A stretch of DNA of 64,000 bases, from contig JALHQB010000019.1 of NCBI GenBank assembly GCA_022842185.1, positions 1 through 64,000 of the forward strand, in the 5' to 3' direction. The translations under genes and the position numbers were made by a program. The stretch comes from Acetobacteraceae bacterium (GTDB lineage: Bacteria; Pseudomonadota; Alphaproteobacteria; Acetobacterales; Acetobacteraceae). How positions within the stretch are numbered: position 1 is the first letter of the stretch; each line of letters begins with the position of its first letter. Under the pieces are notes generated by a model, which was given only the letters and a program-made list of their open reading frames with translations, did no database searches and had not been told where the DNA came from. This document shows positions 53,497 to 64,000 of the stretch, in pieces.

Positions 53497-54792
53497 TCAC
53501 ACGCGGTCCTTGATCCAGTTGACGAAACGTCGAAAACCACTGCCGGCCCGTGCGGGACCCGGCGCGATGTCAAGCACGGGGCGGCCTTCACCGGCCCCCC
53601 ACAGCAGCAATCCGATGGCCGATGCGAAGGCTGGGCCGGACGCGGCCTCGGCCAGTCCACGCACCGGCAAGGGGCGACCGACGCGCACCTGGCGGTCCAG
53701 CACGCGGGCCGCGAGTTCGCGCACGCCGACCAGCTGGCTGCCGCCGCCGGTCAACACCACGCGCGATCCGCCTTCCTTGCCCAGGCCGGCGGCGTCGAGC
53801 CGGTCGCGCACCATCTCGAAGGTCTCCTCGATGCGTGGCTTGATGATGTTCACGACCATGGTGCGCGGCACGCGGGCGATGGCGTGTTCATCCTCGCCAA
53901 GCTGCGGCACCGGCAGGTATTCGCGGTCGTCATCTGCGCCGCCATGCACGCTGCCATGCAGCGTCTTGATGCGTTCGGCATGCGCAACCGGTGTGGACAT
54001 CACCGAGGCGAGATCGCTGGTCACCTGCATGCCGCCGATCGCGACCTGCGCGGTGTGCACAAGGTGACCTTCGCTGAACACGGCGATCGACGTCGTGCCG
54101 CCGCCCATGTCGATCACGGTCGCACCAAGCTGCTTCTCATCCTCGACCAGCGTGGCGAGGCCGGCGGCGAAGGGCGCGGAGACGAGTTCCTCGACTTCGA
54201 GGTCGCAGCGCATCAGGCAGGCGCCAAGATTGCGCAGCGACGCCTGGGAGGCCGAGACCATGTGCAGCCGCGCGCCCAACGTGTCGCAGATCATGCTGCG
54301 CGGATCGTCCACGCCGCCCGTCGCATCCACCGTGAAGCCGAGTGGGATGGCATGCACCGTCTCGCGCCCTTCCTCGGAGGTGCGGCGACGGCCTTCATGC
54401 AGGATGGCGCGCAGATCGCCTTCGGTGACCGCGCGGCCGCCGATGCCCCATTGGATGTTCAACTGGCGGGAATCGGGCTGGCCGCAGGACAGGTTCACGA
54501 TGGCGCCAGGGATGCGCGTATCGGCCATCTCCTCCGCCTGGCCCACCGCGGCGCGGATGGCGCGTTCGGCTTCTTCCAGATCGACGATCGATCCGCCCTT
54601 CACGCCACGCCCGCGCTGCCAGCCGAAACCGAGCACGCGGGGCGATCCATCCGATTCGATGCGCGCGATCAGGCAGACCGCCTTGGTCGATCCGATGTCG
54701 ATCACGCCGAAGGTGCCGCTGCGCGCATGGCGGCGGCGGCGCTGCGGGGTGCCGAAATCGGTGGGTGGCGGCAGGCGGGTCATCTGGTTCAT
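53497..54792 (-). CDS. ftsA: Cell-division protein FtsA
   Basis: The 431-aa actin-like protein tethers FtsZ to the membrane. The phosphate and nucleotide motifs are [37 protein letters not shown] and [17 protein letters not shown]. The C-terminus ([14 protein letters not shown]) is the amphipathic membrane-targeting helix. The start at 54792 ([10 protein letters not shown]) overlaps the ftsQ stop by 4 bp. Confidence 0.97.
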   Translation of the reverse strand: MNQMTRLPPPTDFGTPQRRRRHARSGTFGVIDIGSTKAVCLIARIESDGSPRVLGFGWQRGRGVKGGSIVDLEEAERAIRAAVGQAEEMADTRIPGAIVNLSCGQPDSRQLNIQWGIGGRAVTEGDLRAILHEGRRRTSEEGRETVHAIPLGFTVDATGGVDDPRSMICDTLGARLHMVSASQASLRNLGACLMRCDLEVEELVSAPFAAGLATLVEDEKQLGATVIDMGGGTTSIAVFSEGHLVHTAQVAIGGMQVTSDLASVMSTPVAHAERIKTLHGSVHGGADDDREYLPVPQLGEDEHAIARVPRTMVVNIIKPRIEETFEMVRDRLDAAGLGKEGGSRVVLTGGGSQLVGVRELAARVLDRQVRVGRPLPVRGLAEAASGPAFASAIGLLLWGAGEGRPVLDIAPGPARAGSGFRRFVNWIKDRV

Positions 54793-55694
54793 CCGCGACG
54801 CGCCCTGTTGGCCTGCTGGGGGCCGGGTTGTTCGGCCGGTTCGGCCTGCCGTGTCGGGCGCAGCACCAGCCGGTCCGGCAGGCGCAGGTCGATCGCCGCG
54901 AGCGGCCGGTCGAGCAGCCGTGCCTCCCGCTGCAACTCCGCCAGGCGCTGAATTGCGGCGGCTTCGGCCCCTTCGGGCAGCAGCACGTCGGCGCCGTTGT
55001 GCAGCCGCAGGTTCCACCGCCGTTCATGGATGCGCACCATCGCCTGCACGCGGTCCGCGACCTCGGGCTGCGCCTTCAGCATGTCGTGCAGCCCGGCGCC
55101 CATGGTGTCGGCCCCGGTGCCGACCAGCAGCGGCAGCGGGCCGAACTGGTCGAGGCCATCGGTGGCGACGACGCGGCCTTCGCGGTCGATGATCACGAAG
55201 CGGCCGCTGTTCTGCCAGATGGCGAAGGGGCGCCGTTCCTCGATGCGCACCAGGATGGTGCCGGGCAGGCGGCGTTCCACATGCGCAGTCTGCACCCAGG
55301 CGATGGTCTCGATGCGCGCGCGCGCCGCTTCGGGGGAGAAATCCAGCATCGGGTCGCCGCGCGACACGCCCAGCGCGGCACGGATCATATCCGTGGGCGT
55401 GTTACGGCGGCCTTCGAGGATGACCTGCTGCACCTCAAGACCCAGCCCTTCGCCCATGCCGCCGAGCGATTCCGCGACCGAGCGCACGCGCCCTGCCGGA
55501 TCGACCGCGCGCACGACCAGCGCCACCAGACCGAGCATGCCCAGCGCGGCCGCGCCATACAGCGCCGGCCGCATCATCGAACGCCGACGCTTCACCCAGA
55601 TGCGCAGCCGCGATGGCCGTGTCGGATCCTTCTGCGGGACCGACGTGCGGGACAGCCTTTCGCGGGCGGCGGCGCGGGCGGGGTCACGCGCCAT
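54789..55694 (-). CDS. ftsQ: Cell-division protein FtsQ
   Basis: The 301-aa single-pass protein joins the FtsBL complex. It has a basic cytoplasmic head, one membrane helix ([20 protein letters not shown]), a POTRA domain ([20 protein letters not shown]) and a beta domain with [20 protein letters not shown]. It overlaps ddlB upstream by 11 bp and ftsA downstream by 4 bp. Confidence 0.94.
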   Translation of the reverse strand: MARDPARAAARERLSRTSVPQKDPTRPSRLRIWVKRRRSMMRPALYGAAALGMLGLVALVVRAVDPAGRVRSVAESLGGMGEGLGLEVQQVILEGRRNTPTDMIRAALGVSRGDPMLDFSPEAARARIETIAWVQTAHVERRLPGTILVRIEERRPFAIWQNSGRFVIIDREGRVVATDGLDQFGPLPLLVGTGADTMGAGLHDMLKAQPEVADRVQAMVRIHERRWNLRLHNGADVLLPEGAEAAAIQRLAELQREARLLDRPLAAIDLRLPDRLVLRPTRQAEPAEQPGPQQANRARRG

Positions 55695-56610
55695 GGCGTG
55701 CCTCCTTCACCATCCACGCGCACAGGGCGGGGAAGGGGATGCCGCAATGGGCGGCCTGTTCCGGCAGCAGGGAGGTGCGCGTCAGCCCGGGCTGGGTGTT
55801 CACCTCCAGCAGCACCAGGCGGCGATTGCCCTCGGCGGTCTCGTCATAGCGCAGGTCGGCGCGCGAAGCACCGCGGCAGCCCAGCGCCTGATGCGCGCGC
55901 AGCGCGATATCCAACGCGCGGGCATAGTCATCCGCCGGCATCTGCGCCGGCACGACATGGCGCGACCCGCCTTCGGCGTATTTGGAATCATAGTCGTAGA
56001 AGGCGCCGGCATCGGCGATGATGTCGGTCACCGCCAGCGCGCGGTCGCCCATCACGCCGACCGTCAATTCGCGCCCCGGGACGTAGGATTCCGCCATGGC
56101 GTAGTCGCCATACTGCCAGTTGCGGGCGATCTCGGCGCGGCGGTTGCTGCCTTCGAGCAGGATATGCACGCCAACCGACGAACCTTCGTTCACCGGCTTC
56201 ACCACATAGGGCAACGGCAGCGGGTCGGCGGCCTCGAGTTCATCACGGGTGACCAGGCTGTGTTCGACCACCGGCAGGCCGGCCGCGCGGAACACCGCCT
56301 TTGCCGCCGCCTTGTCCATGGCCAGCGCCGAGGCACGCAGCCCCGAATGCGTGTAGGGAATGCCGAGCCAATCGAGCACGCCCTGGATGCAGCCATCCTC
56401 GCCATAGCGGCCGTGCAATGCGTTGAACACGGCATCCGGGCGCGGATGCGTCAGCGCATGGATCACCGCGGGCAGGTCGTCGGTCACCTCGATCGGGACG
56501 ACGTCGAAGCCGGCATCGCGCAGCGCCACGATGCATTCGCGGCCGGAGGAGAGCGAGACCTCGCGCTCCGCCGATTTGCCGCCATAGAGGACCGCGACGG
56601 TCTGCGTCAT
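55684..56610 (-). CDS. ddlB: D-alanine-D-alanine ligase
   Basis: The 308-aa ATP-grasp enzyme makes the D-Ala-D-Ala dipeptide. The motifs are [57 protein letters not shown] and [20 protein letters not shown]. The ATG at 56610 (MTQTVAV) overlaps the murB stop by 4 bp; upstream codons are inside murB. The position between murB and ftsQ is canonical. Confidence 0.97.
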   Translation of the reverse strand: MTQTVAVLYGGKSAEREVSLSSGRECIVALRDAGFDVVPIEVTDDLPAVIHALTHPRPDAVFNALHGRYGEDGCIQGVLDWLGIPYTHSGLRASALAMDKAAAKAVFRAAGLPVVEHSLVTRDELEAADPLPLPYVVKPVNEGSSVGVHILLEGSNRRAEIARNWQYGDYAMAESYVPGRELTVGVMGDRALAVTDIIADAGAFYDYDSKYAEGGSRHVVPAQMPADDYARALDIALRAHQALGCRGASRADLRYDETAEGNRRLVLLEVNTQPGLTRTSLLPEQAAHCGIPFPALCAWMVKEARHGA

Positions 56611-57503
56611 CCCGCCCTCCCGATTCGCTTGATTTCCCATTCGAGCGCGATGCCGCTGGCGGCGCGCACGCGGTCACGCACCGTCTCGCCCAGCGCCTCG
56701 ATCTCGGCCGCCGTCGCACCGCCGGTATTGAGCAGGAAGTTGCAGTGCTTCTCGCTGACCTGCGCAGCGCCTTGCGTCAGGCCACGGCAGCCGGCCTCGT
56801 CGATCAATTGCCACGCCTTCTTCGCGCCGGGCGGGTTCTTGAAGGTGGAACCGCCGGTGCGGGCGCGAACGGGCTGCGTTGCCTCGCGCGCGGCGCGGAT
56901 CTCGTTCAGCCGGGTGGCGATGACCGTGGCATCGCCGGGCACGGCGCGGAAGCGCGCACGGGTGACGACGGCCCGTGCCGGCAGCGCGGCGTGGCGATAG
57001 GCGAAGTGCAGTTCATCGGCGGCCATGCGGACCAGCCCGCCCGGCGTGGCAATCTCCGCCCAGTCCAGAACGTCCTTGACCTCGGTGCCGTAGGCGCCGG
57101 CATTCATCGCCACCGCGCCACCGATCGTGCCCGGGATGCCGACCAGGAATTCCAGCCCGCCCAGCGCGCCCGCCGCGGCGGTCTCCGCCACCGTCACGTC
57201 CAGCGCCGCCGCACCCGCGACGATGCCATCCGCTTCCACCACGATGTCACCGAAGCCGCGCGCAAGGCGCACCACCACGCCCGCCACGCCGCCATCGCGG
57301 ATGATCATGTTCGATGCCGCGCCGATCACCGTCAGCGCCACGTCATCGGGCAGGTCGCGCAGCAGCAGCAGCAGGTCATCGACATCCGCCGGGCGCACCA
57401 GCACATCCGCCGGCCCGCCGACGCGGAACCAAGTCGCCGCGCCCAGTGCTGCATCCCGCTGCACGCGGCCGCGCAGCGGGGGCAGGGTGGCGTGCGCCTG
57501 CAT
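56607..57503 (-). CDS. murB: UDP-N-acetylenolpyruvoylglucosamine reductase
   Basis: The 298-aa FAD enzyme reduces UDP-GlcNAc-enolpyruvate to UDP-MurNAc. FAD-binding motifs are [36 protein letters not shown] and [20 protein letters not shown]. The type I catalytic region is [20 protein letters not shown] and [14 protein letters not shown]. The ATG at 57503 starts 8 bp after the murC stop. Confidence 0.96.
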   Translation of the reverse strand: MQAHATLPPLRGRVQRDAALGAATWFRVGGPADVLVRPADVDDLLLLLRDLPDDVALTVIGAASNMIIRDGGVAGVVVRLARGFGDIVVEADGIVAGAAALDVTVAETAAAGALGGLEFLVGIPGTIGGAVAMNAGAYGTEVKDVLDWAEIATPGGLVRMAADELHFAYRHAALPARAVVTRARFRAVPGDATVIATRLNEIRAAREATQPVRARTGGSTFKNPPGAKKAWQLIDEAGCRGLTQGAAQVSEKHCNFLLNTGGATAAEIEALGETVRDRVRAASGIALEWEIKRIGRAG

Positions 57504-57511
57504 GCCGGGCC

Positions 57512-58954
57512 TCACTTCATCGCCCCGGCGAGACGCCCGCGGGAGCGCTGCTGCAGATCCTGCAACTGCCCCGGCAGGGCATGCGCCCAGGCGGTGATGT
57601 TGCCCGCGCCCAGGCACACGACATAATCACCCGACCGGGCGATGGCGTTGATCATCTCCGGCAGCGAATCCGGCCCAGGCAGCGGCACCACGGACCGATG
57701 CCCGCGCGCGCGCAGCCCTTCGACCAGCGCATCCTTGTCCACGCCTTCGATCGGCTGTTCACCGGCGGCATAGACATCGGCGATGATCACCGTGCCGGCA
57801 TCGTTCATGCAGGCGCAGAAATCCTCGAACAAGGTCTGCAGCCGTGAATAGCGGTGCGGCTGCACCACCGCGATCACGTCCCGCGCCCCGGCCTGGCGCG
57901 CGGCCTTCAGCACCGCGGCGATCTCCACCGGATGATGCCCGTAATCGTCGATCACCGAGATCCCACCGGCTTCCCCGGTGCGGGTGAAACGCCGCTTGAC
58001 GCCCTTGAAGCCGGCCAGCGCCGTGCGGATCGTGGCTTCGTCCACGTCCATCTCGACGGCGATCGCCACCGCAGCGAGGGCGTTCTGCACGTTGTGCTGG
58101 CCAAGCATCGGCAGGCGGAACGGCTTCATGTTCCGCACGCGTCCGGTGGCGCGGTCGGTCACCGTCACCTCGAAGGTCGCACCCATGCGGTCGGTGATCA
58201 CCTTCTCCGCCCGCACATCGGCCTGCGGCGAGAATCCGTAGGTCACGATGCGCCGGTCCGACAGGCGCGGGATCATCGCCTGCACCTCCGGGTGGTCCAT
58301 GCACAGCACGGCGAAGCCGTAGAAGGGGATGTTGCCGACGAACTGGGCGTAGCCCTCCTTCATCGCATCGCCGGTGCCCCAATGGTCCAGGTGTTCGGGG
58401 TCCATGTTGGTGACGACGGCGACAACGGCGGGCAGCTTCAGGAAGGACCCGTCGGATTCATCGGCCTCGACCACCATCCAGTCGCCTCTACCCATGCGGG
58501 TGTTGGTGCCGTAGGCGTTGATGATGCCGCCATTGATCACGGTCGGGTCCAGCCGCGCGGCTTCCAGCACGGCGGCGACCAGCGACGTTGTCGTGGTCTT
58601 GCCATGCGTGCCGCCGATCGCGATGGCCCATTTCAGGCGCATCAGCTCGGCGAGCATCTCGGCCCGGCGCACCACGGGAATGAGGCGCTTGCGCGCCGCC
58701 GCGACCTCCGGGTTGTCGCGCTTCACGGCGGTGGACACCACCACCACCTGCGCATCGCCCAGGTTCACGGCGTCATGGCCCACCGCCACCGGAATGCCGA
58801 CGCCGCGCAGGCGCTGCACATTGGTGCTGTCGGCGATGTCGCTGCCCTGCACCTGGTAGCCCAGCGTGTGCAGCACCTCGGCGATGCCGGACATGCCGAT
58901 ACCGCCGATGCCGACGAAATGGATGGGACCGATATTGAGCGGCAGCGCGCGCAT
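57512..58954 (-). CDS. murC: UDP-N-acetylmuramate-L-alanine ligase
   Basis: The 480-aa Mur ligase adds L-Ala to UDP-MurNAc. It has the N-terminal UDP-binding motif [18 protein letters not shown], the ATP P-loop [14 protein letters not shown], the [12 protein letters not shown] block and the C-terminal [14 protein letters not shown] signature with adjacent FTRTGEAGG. Its ATG shares one base with the murG stop (TGATG). Confidence 0.98.
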   Translation of the reverse strand: MRALPLNIGPIHFVGIGGIGMSGIAEVLHTLGYQVQGSDIADSTNVQRLRGVGIPVAVGHDAVNLGDAQVVVVSTAVKRDNPEVAAARKRLIPVVRRAEMLAELMRLKWAIAIGGTHGKTTTTSLVAAVLEAARLDPTVINGGIINAYGTNTRMGRGDWMVVEADESDGSFLKLPAVVAVVTNMDPEHLDHWGTGDAMKEGYAQFVGNIPFYGFAVLCMDHPEVQAMIPRLSDRRIVTYGFSPQADVRAEKVITDRMGATFEVTVTDRATGRVRNMKPFRLPMLGQHNVQNALAAVAIAVEMDVDEATIRTALAGFKGVKRRFTRTGEAGGISVIDDYGHHPVEIAAVLKAARQAGARDVIAVVQPHRYSRLQTLFEDFCACMNDAGTVIIADVYAAGEQPIEGVDKDALVEGLRARGHRSVVPLPGPDSLPEMINAIARSGDYVVCLGAGNITAWAHALPGQLQDLQQRSRGRLAGAMK

Positions 58955-60072
58955 CAGGCGGCCCCCATCTTGGAGCGGCGCGCCAGCGCCAGCACCTGGT
59001 CAGCGAGATCCCGCGCCGCCTTCGGGCGGGCGAGGGCGGCAGCGGCGGCCGCGGCGGATACCAGCCGCTCCGGCACCGAGAACAGCGCCGTGAGCCTTTC
59101 GGTCAGCGCCGCCGGCGTGAAGGCCGGCTGCGGATAGACCCAGGCCGCATCGGCTTCAGCCAGCGCACGCGCATTGGCGCTCTGGTGATCGTCGATCGCG
59201 GATGGCAACGGCACCAGGATGGACGGCCGTCCGGCACATTCCAGCTCCGCGATGGTCGAGGCGCCGGCGCGCGCGATCACCAGATGCGCGGTGGCGAGCC
59301 GCCCCGCGATGTCCGGGAAGAACGGCGCGAGATCCGCCACCACCCCGGCATTGCGATAGGCGGTCACGGTGCGCGCGAGGTCCTCCGCGCGGCATTGCTG
59401 CGTCACCAGCAGCCGTGCGCGCAGCGCTTCGGGCAGCGCGGCGACGGCCGGCGGCACGATGTCGGCGAAGATGCGCGCGCCCTGGCTGCCACCGGTCACG
59501 AGCAGGCGCAGCGCCCCGCCTTCCAGCGGCGTCGGATAAGGCTGGTCGGCCAGTGCCGCGAGCGCTGGCCGCACCGGATTGCCCACCACCGTCGCCTTGG
59601 TGCCGGCCGGCACGTTGGTGGTGTTGTCGAAGGACAGCGCCAGGAGGTCGGCCGCGCGCGCCATCAGCCGGTTGGCGCGGCCCAAAACCGCATTCTGTTC
59701 ATGCAGCACGATCGCCGGCCGCCGCGACACGCCCAGCAGCCGTGCCGCCGCCAGCGGCGGGAAGGAGGCATAGCCGCCGAACCCGACCACGGCGGTGGGC
59801 ATCAGCGCCGCGAAGTGCCGCCGCGCCTGCAGCGTGCCGGCCATCAGCTTCATCGCGCCGCGCGTCGCGCGACTGATGCCGCGCCCGGACAGGCCCGCGC
59901 CCGACAGCACGAAGCGTTCCGCATTGGCGAAGGCCGCGCTGTCATAGGCGGCGGAGCGCGCATCGGTCATCAGCGCGATGCGTTCGCCGCGGCGCAGCAA
60001 TTCGGCGGCCAGCGCTTCCGCCGGAAACAGATGTCCGCCGGTCCCGCCGGCGGCGATGATGATGGGGTGCAC
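58954..60072 (-). CDS. murG: UDP-GlcNAc:lipid I GlcNAc transferase MurG
   Basis: The 372-aa peripheral membrane GT28 enzyme makes lipid II. The first G-loop is [19 protein letters not shown], the second [18 protein letters not shown], and the donor-site motif is [20 protein letters not shown] with [16 protein letters not shown]. The start is GTG at 60072 ([14 protein letters not shown]), because the family N-terminus begins there; a much longer open frame upstream is antisense-like noise. ftsW ends 11 bp upstream. Confidence 0.97.
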   Translation of the reverse strand: MHPIIIAAGGTGGHLFPAEALAAELLRRGERIALMTDARSAAYDSAAFANAERFVLSGAGLSGRGISRATRGAMKLMAGTLQARRHFAALMPTAVVGFGGYASFPPLAAARLLGVSRRPAIVLHEQNAVLGRANRLMARAADLLALSFDNTTNVPAGTKATVVGNPVRPALAALADQPYPTPLEGGALRLLVTGGSQGARIFADIVPPAVAALPEALRARLLVTQQCRAEDLARTVTAYRNAGVVADLAPFFPDIAGRLATAHLVIARAGASTIAELECAGRPSILVPLPSAIDDHQSANARALAEADAAWVYPQPAFTPAALTERLTALFSVPERLVSAAAAAAALARPKAARDLADQVLALARRSKMGAA

Positions 60073-60083
60073 GGCCGGGCCCC

Positions 60084-61262
60084 TCACCGCGTCCCTCCCG
60101 CCGCCAGGGCGGGGGTGGGGCCATGGTCCTCGGCGGTGCCGCCGGCACGCGCACCGACACGCCGCCGCGTCAGCGCCATCAGCATCCCCATCCCCATCGC
60201 GATGGCGAGCACGGAAGACCCGCCATAGGACACGAAGGGCAGCGTCATCCCCTTGGTCGGGATCAGGTGCAGGGTGGATGCCATGTTGACGAAAGCCTGC
60301 AGGCCGAACTGAGTCAGCAGCCCCGCGCCCGCCAGCATCACGAAGAGGTCGCTTTCCGCCAGCAGGCGCGTCAGGCCACGCACCACGATGAAGGCGAACA
60401 GCGCGAGGATCACCAGGCAGATCACCATGCCGAATTCTTCCCCCGCCACGGCGAAGACGAAGTCGGCATGGGCATCGGGCAGCACGTTCTTCACGCGCCC
60501 CTCGCCGGGACCGCGGCCGAGCAGCCCGCCATTGGCGAAGGCCTCCATCGCCACGCTGACCTGATACGAATCGCCCGATGCCGGGTCGAGGAAGCGCTGC
60601 ACGCGCGATTGCACATGCGGGAACATCAGATACGCCCCGATCGCCCCGGCGATGCCGATGCCGCCCACCGCGCCGACCAGGAACAGGTTCATCCCTGCGA
60701 CGAAGAACTGCGCGAAGAACACGGCGGACACGACCAGCAGCATGCCGATATCCGGCTGCCCCTTCAGGATCGCGCCCACCACCAGGAACAGCCCGAGCGC
60801 GATGGTGGCACCCCACACCTTCGACCCCGGCGCCTTGCCCTCGGCGATCAGCCAGGCGGCGACCACGGCGAAGAACGGCTTGAGGAATTCCGACGGTTGC
60901 AGCGACATCCCCGGGATCGAGAGCCAGCGCCGCGCGCCCTTGATCTCGACACCCAATACGAGCGTCGCGGCCGTCAGCAGCAGCGCGACCGTGAAGCCGA
61001 GCAATGCGAAGCGCCGCACCCCCTTCACCGACAGCAGCGACACCGCGACCATCAGCGCCGAGGCCATCGCCAAATAGGCGACCTGCTTGATGAAGAACAT
61101 GTGCCGCGACGACGCGCCGATGCGTTCGGCAACCGCCGGGGATGCCGCCAGCATCATCACGTATCCGAAGCCGATCAGCGCCATCAGCGCCGCCAGCGTC
61201 CAGCGATCGACCGTCCACCACCAGCGGCCAAGGACGGAGGTATCCGCGCGGGAGAAGGCCAT
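60084..61262 (-). CDS. ftsW: Peptidoglycan glycosyltransferase FtsW
   Basis: The 392-aa SEDS polymerase works with the septal transpeptidase. It has about ten membrane helices, with the family motifs GARRWLSIPGMSLQPSEFLK, GQPDIGMLLVVSAVFFAQ and the late GMTLPFVSYGGSSVLAIAMG. The Asp in the extracellular loop region is retained in the motif around DAHADFVFAVAGEEFG. The ATG at 61262 shares one base with the murD stop. Confidence 0.97.
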   Translation of the reverse strand: MAFSRADTSVLGRWWWTVDRWTLAALMALIGFGYVMMLAASPAVAERIGASSRHMFFIKQVAYLAMASALMVAVSLLSVKGVRRFALLGFTVALLLTAATLVLGVEIKGARRWLSIPGMSLQPSEFLKPFFAVVAAWLIAEGKAPGSKVWGATIALGLFLVVGAILKGQPDIGMLLVVSAVFFAQFFVAGMNLFLVGAVGGIGIAGAIGAYLMFPHVQSRVQRFLDPASGDSYQVSVAMEAFANGGLLGRGPGEGRVKNVLPDAHADFVFAVAGEEFGMVICLVILALFAFIVVRGLTRLLAESDLFVMLAGAGLLTQFGLQAFVNMASTLHLIPTKGMTLPFVSYGGSSVLAIAMGMGMLMALTRRRVGARAGGTAEDHGPTPALAAGGTR

Positions 61263-62641
61263 CACGCGACTCCCTTGGCGATCGCGCGGGCAAGGTCGCG
61301 GAAGCGGTCCCCACGCGCATCGAATCCGGTGAACTGATCCCACGACGCACAGGCGGGCGAGAGCAGCACGACCGGCGCCGCACCCCCGAAGGCGGCGGCA
61401 GCGGCGGCCGGCATGGCGGCATCCAGCGTGCCGGCGATGTCATGCGCGACACCATGCGCGGCCAGCGTCTTCGCCAGCACCGGCGCATCGCGTCCGATCA
61501 GGAAGGCGCGGCCGATGCGCGGGAACAACGGCACGAGCGATTCGATGCCGCCTTCCTTCGCCTCGCCGCCCGCGATCCAGACCACGCGGTCATAGGAGGC
61601 AAGCGCGCGGGCCGCGCTGTCGGCATTGGTCGCCTTGCTGTCGTTGACGAAGGTGACGCCGCGCGCCTGCGCGACCCGTTCGAGGCGATGCGGCAGGCCG
61701 GGATAACTCGCCACGCCGGCGGCGACCTCGCGGCGCGACAGGCCAAGTGCGAAGCAGGCCGCCGCGGCGGCGGCCGCGTTCTGGGCATTGTGGCTGCCCG
61801 GCAACGCCGGCGCCTCGCCGAGGTCGAGGATCGCCCCGGCCTCGTCACGGAGCACGCGCCCTTGCGCCCAGATGCCGCCTTTCTGCGCCGCCAGCCCCGA
61901 GATCGGCACCAGCCGGGCCCGCAGGCCGTGCCCCATCGCGGCCGTCGCGGCATCGTCCTGCCCGACCACGGCGACGTCCCCCGCTGTCTGCCGCGCGAAG
62001 ATTCGCGCCTTGGCAGCGGCATAGCCGGCCATGTCACCATGACGGTCGAGGTGGTCGGCGCTGAGGTTCAACATGACCGCTACGTTGAAGCGCAGCGTGG
62101 CGATTCGCTCCAACATGTAGGACGACATTTCGAGGGTATAGACCCCCTCGGACCCCAACATGTTGAGTCCGAGGGCCGCCGGGCCGAGATTCCCCCCCAC
62201 CTGTGACGGCCGCCCCGCGCCCGCCAGGATGTGGTGGATGAGTGCGGTGGTTGTCGATTTTCCATTGGTGCCGGTCACGCCAACGAACCGTGCCGGGGAC
62301 TGGGATGCCAGCACGGCGCGATAGAGGAATTCGGCGTCGCACAGGATCGGCGCGCCCGCGGCCTCGGCCGCCATCGCGGCCGGATGCGCGCGTGGCAGCC
62401 TATGCGGGATGCCCGGCGACAGCAGCAGCGCATCGGCGCGGAAGCGGCCCTCGGTGGGGTCGCGCAATGTCAGCCCGGCTTCCTCGGCGGCGCGGCGCGC
62501 GGCTTCACCATCGTCCCAGGCCTCGACCTCGGCCCCCCAATCGGCGAGTTGCAGCGCCGCCGGCAGGCCGGCACGGCCAAGCCCGACGACCGCGATGCGG
62601 GCGCCGCGGAATGGCGTGAATGGGGGTTCGGGTGCGCTCAT
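61262..62641 (-). CDS. murD: UDP-MurNAc-L-Ala-D-Glu ligase
   Basis: The 459-aa Mur ligase adds D-Glu. It shows [20 protein letters not shown] at the N-terminus, the P-loop [20 protein letters not shown], the [20 protein letters not shown] block and a C-terminal [20 protein letters not shown]. It overlaps mraY by 4 bp (ATGA) at 62638-62641. Confidence 0.97.
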   Translation of the reverse strand: MSAPEPPFTPFRGARIAVVGLGRAGLPAALQLADWGAEVEAWDDGEAARRAAEEAGLTLRDPTEGRFRADALLLSPGIPHRLPRAHPAAMAAEAAGAPILCDAEFLYRAVLASQSPARFVGVTGTNGKSTTTALIHHILAGAGRPSQVGGNLGPAALGLNMLGSEGVYTLEMSSYMLERIATLRFNVAVMLNLSADHLDRHGDMAGYAAAKARIFARQTAGDVAVVGQDDAATAAMGHGLRARLVPISGLAAQKGGIWAQGRVLRDEAGAILDLGEAPALPGSHNAQNAAAAAAACFALGLSRREVAAGVASYPGLPHRLERVAQARGVTFVNDSKATNADSAARALASYDRVVWIAGGEAKEGGIESLVPLFPRIGRAFLIGRDAPVLAKTLAAHGVAHDIAGTLDAAMPAAAAAAFGGAAPVVLLSPACASWDQFTGFDARGDRFRDLARAIAKGVA

Positions 62642-63726
62642 CGGATCTTCAGCGTGCTCAGCCCGACCAGGGCGAGGATCATGGCGATGATCCAGAAACG
62701 GATGACGATGGTCGCTTCGGCCCAGCCCTTCTTCTCGAAATGGTGATGCAGCGGCGCCATCAGGAAGACGCGCCGCCCGGTGCGCTTGAACCAGAAGACC
62801 TGGACGATCACCGAGATCGTCTCGACGACGAACAATCCACCGACGATCGCCAGCACGATTTCATGCTTCGTCGCGACGGCGAGCGCACCGAGCGCTCCGC
62901 CCAGCGCGAGCGATCCGGTATCGCCCATGAACACCGCGGCCGGCGGCGCGTTGAACCACAGGAAGCCGAGGGCCGCGCCGATCAGCGCGGAGGCGAAGAC
63001 CGCGAGTTCGCCGGTGCCCGGCACGTAATGCAGTTGCAGATAGTCGGCGAAGACGCGGTTGCCGACGAGATACGCGATCAGCGCGAAGACCGCCGCCGCG
63101 ATCATTACCGGCACGATGGCAAGCCCATCCAACCCGTCCGTGAGGTTCACGGCATTGGATGACCCCATCATCACCAGCATGCCGAACAGCGGGAACAGCA
63201 GGCCGAGCGGCACCAGCAATTCTTTGAAGAACGGCACCGCCAGGCGATCGCCGAGCGGCCCTGGCATCAGCGCGGTGATCCACAGCGCCGCCACCAGGCC
63301 CAGGCCCGCCTGCGCGAACAATTTTGCGCGGCCCGACACGCCCTTGGTGTTGCGCTTGGTCACCTTCAGCCAGTCATCGGCGAAGCCCAGCGCGCCATAG
63401 CCCACCGTGACCATCAACACCGCCCAGACCATGCCCGATCGCAGATCGGCCCACAGCAGCGTGGAGATCACCAGCGCGCTGAGGATCATCACGCCGCCCA
63501 TGGTGGGCGTGCCCTTCTTCTCGATCAGGTGGCGTTCCGGGCCATCGTCGCGGATCGGCTGGCCGCCGCGCTGGAAGGATCGCAGCCAGCGGATGATCGG
63601 GCTGCCGAACATCAGGCAGATGAACAGCGCGGTCACGCAGGCCGCACCCGCGCGGAAGGTGTGGTAGCGCGCGAGGTTGAAGAGGAAGAAATCCTCGGAG
63701 AAGGGCGTCAGCAGGTTGTAGATCAT
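62638..63726 (-). CDS. mraY: Phospho-MurNAc-pentapeptide translocase MraY
   Basis: The 362-aa integral membrane enzyme makes lipid I. It has ten predicted helices, with [20 protein letters not shown], the [18 protein letters not shown] (Asp-Asp active site), [20 protein letters not shown] and the late [20 protein letters not shown] motif. It overlaps murF by 4 bp (63723-63726). Confidence 0.98.
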   Translation of the reverse strand: MIYNLLTPFSEDFFLFNLARYHTFRAGAACVTALFICLMFGSPIIRWLRSFQRGGQPIRDDGPERHLIEKKGTPTMGGVMILSALVISTLLWADLRSGMVWAVLMVTVGYGALGFADDWLKVTKRNTKGVSGRAKLFAQAGLGLVAALWITALMPGPLGDRLAVPFFKELLVPLGLLFPLFGMLVMMGSSNAVNLTDGLDGLAIVPVMIAAAVFALIAYLVGNRVFADYLQLHYVPGTGELAVFASALIGAALGFLWFNAPPAAVFMGDTGSLALGGALGALAVATKHEIVLAIVGGLFVVETISVIVQVFWFKRTGRRVFLMAPLHHHFEKKGWAEATIVIRFWIIAMILALVGLSTLKIR

Positions 63727-64000
63727 GCCGCCGACCCCCCGGTCAGCGCCGCGACAACCACCGCCATGCGCGACCCGAGCGACCCCTTCACCAGCACCGC
63801 ATCACCGGGCCGCAGCGCGGCCTTGAGCACCGGGGCGAGGGCATCGGAATCGGCACAATGCGCGCCGCGCTTTACATCCGGCAGCGCGCGATACAGGTGG
63901 CCCATCAAATCCCCGCAGCAGAACACAAGATCACAAATGGCCGCGGCATCGGGTGCGAGCGCGGCATGCACCGCCGGCCCGTCATCCCCGAGTTCGCGCA
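63723..64000 (-). CDS. murF: C-terminal part of MurF, cut by window edge
   Basis: The last 91 or so codons of UDP-MurNAc-tripeptide-D-Ala-D-Ala ligase: a Rossmann-like C-domain with [18 protein letters not shown] and the terminal [19 protein letters not shown], the usual KGSxxxxM signature of MurF. The gene continues beyond position 64000. The 4-bp overlap with mraY (ATGA) and the dcw order support the assignment. Confidence 0.9.
   Translation of the reverse strand, partial: RELGDDGPAVHAALAPDAAAICDLVFCCGDLMGHLYRALPDVKRGAHCADSDALAPVLKAALRPGDAVLVKGSLGSRMAVVVAALTGGSAA

Noticed and set aside
52402..54951. An 849-codon open frame antisense to ftsZ and ftsA
   Set aside because: It lies opposite two conserved essential genes and has a Met/Ser/Arg-rich shadow composition.

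Overview
The window is high-GC, almost gap-free coding DNA. It looks like the chromosome of an alphaproteobacterium, most likely Acetobacteraceae or a close Rhodospirillales relative (Roseomonas-like). This rests on gene content and order, not on a database match: an FtsZ-LpxC-BamD-RecN block, three orphan Bug-type (tripartite tricarboxylate) binding proteins, a PQQ sugar dehydrogenase, and many 4-bp ATGA/GTGA or TGATG gene overlaps.

Region 1 (1-6,507) is a mobile segment ending at a tRNA-Thr(CGU) gene. Reading leftward from the tRNA it holds an unknown 274-aa protein, two small excisionase-like DNA-binding proteins, a large tyrosine recombinase, a second overlapping tyrosine recombinase and a 102-aa protein. 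An IS3-family element (3,301-4,620, 4-bp target duplication) has split the large recombinase gene 56 codons after its likely start. The start of another IS transposase is cut by the left edge.

Region 2 (6,632-18,280) is accessory metabolism and transport: a MacB-like ABC efflux operon, a membrane protein coupled to a 24-aa hydrophobic peptide, a MarR regulator with a clear palindromic operator and a DUF1398 partner, a Bug/cyclase/SDR catabolic operon, a DMT exporter, a PF04020-type membrane protein, a PQQ-dependent dehydrogenase carrying RTX repeats, and a methyltransferase.

Region 3 (18,277-45,035) mixes housekeeping genes (M23 peptidase, xseA, purD, PCD/DCoH, uvrD/pcrA, prmA, aminopeptidase P, ohr, ligA) with less usual genes: a sulfotransferase-TPR fusion, a periplasmic c-heme/HAMP sensor next to a Ser/Thr kinase, a frameshifted luciferase-like monooxygenase, and a cluster of two exported proteins with an alpha/beta hydrolase.

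Region 4 (45,058-64,000) begins with a Bug protein divergent from an acyl-CoA-dehydrogenase-like flavoprotein and a VOC protein. It continues into one long minus-strand division and cell-wall (dcw) cluster: murF(partial)-mraY-murD-ftsW-murG-murC-murB-ddlB-ftsQ-ftsA-ftsZ, a strong terminator, then lpxC-bamD-recN.

The most unusual feature is a family of long, palindrome-rich intergenic repeats: three copies of about 190-225 bp and one inverted half-pair. They share near-identical hairpin modules and sit at gene ends. In one copy the repeat appears to supply the start codon of the M23 peptidase gene.
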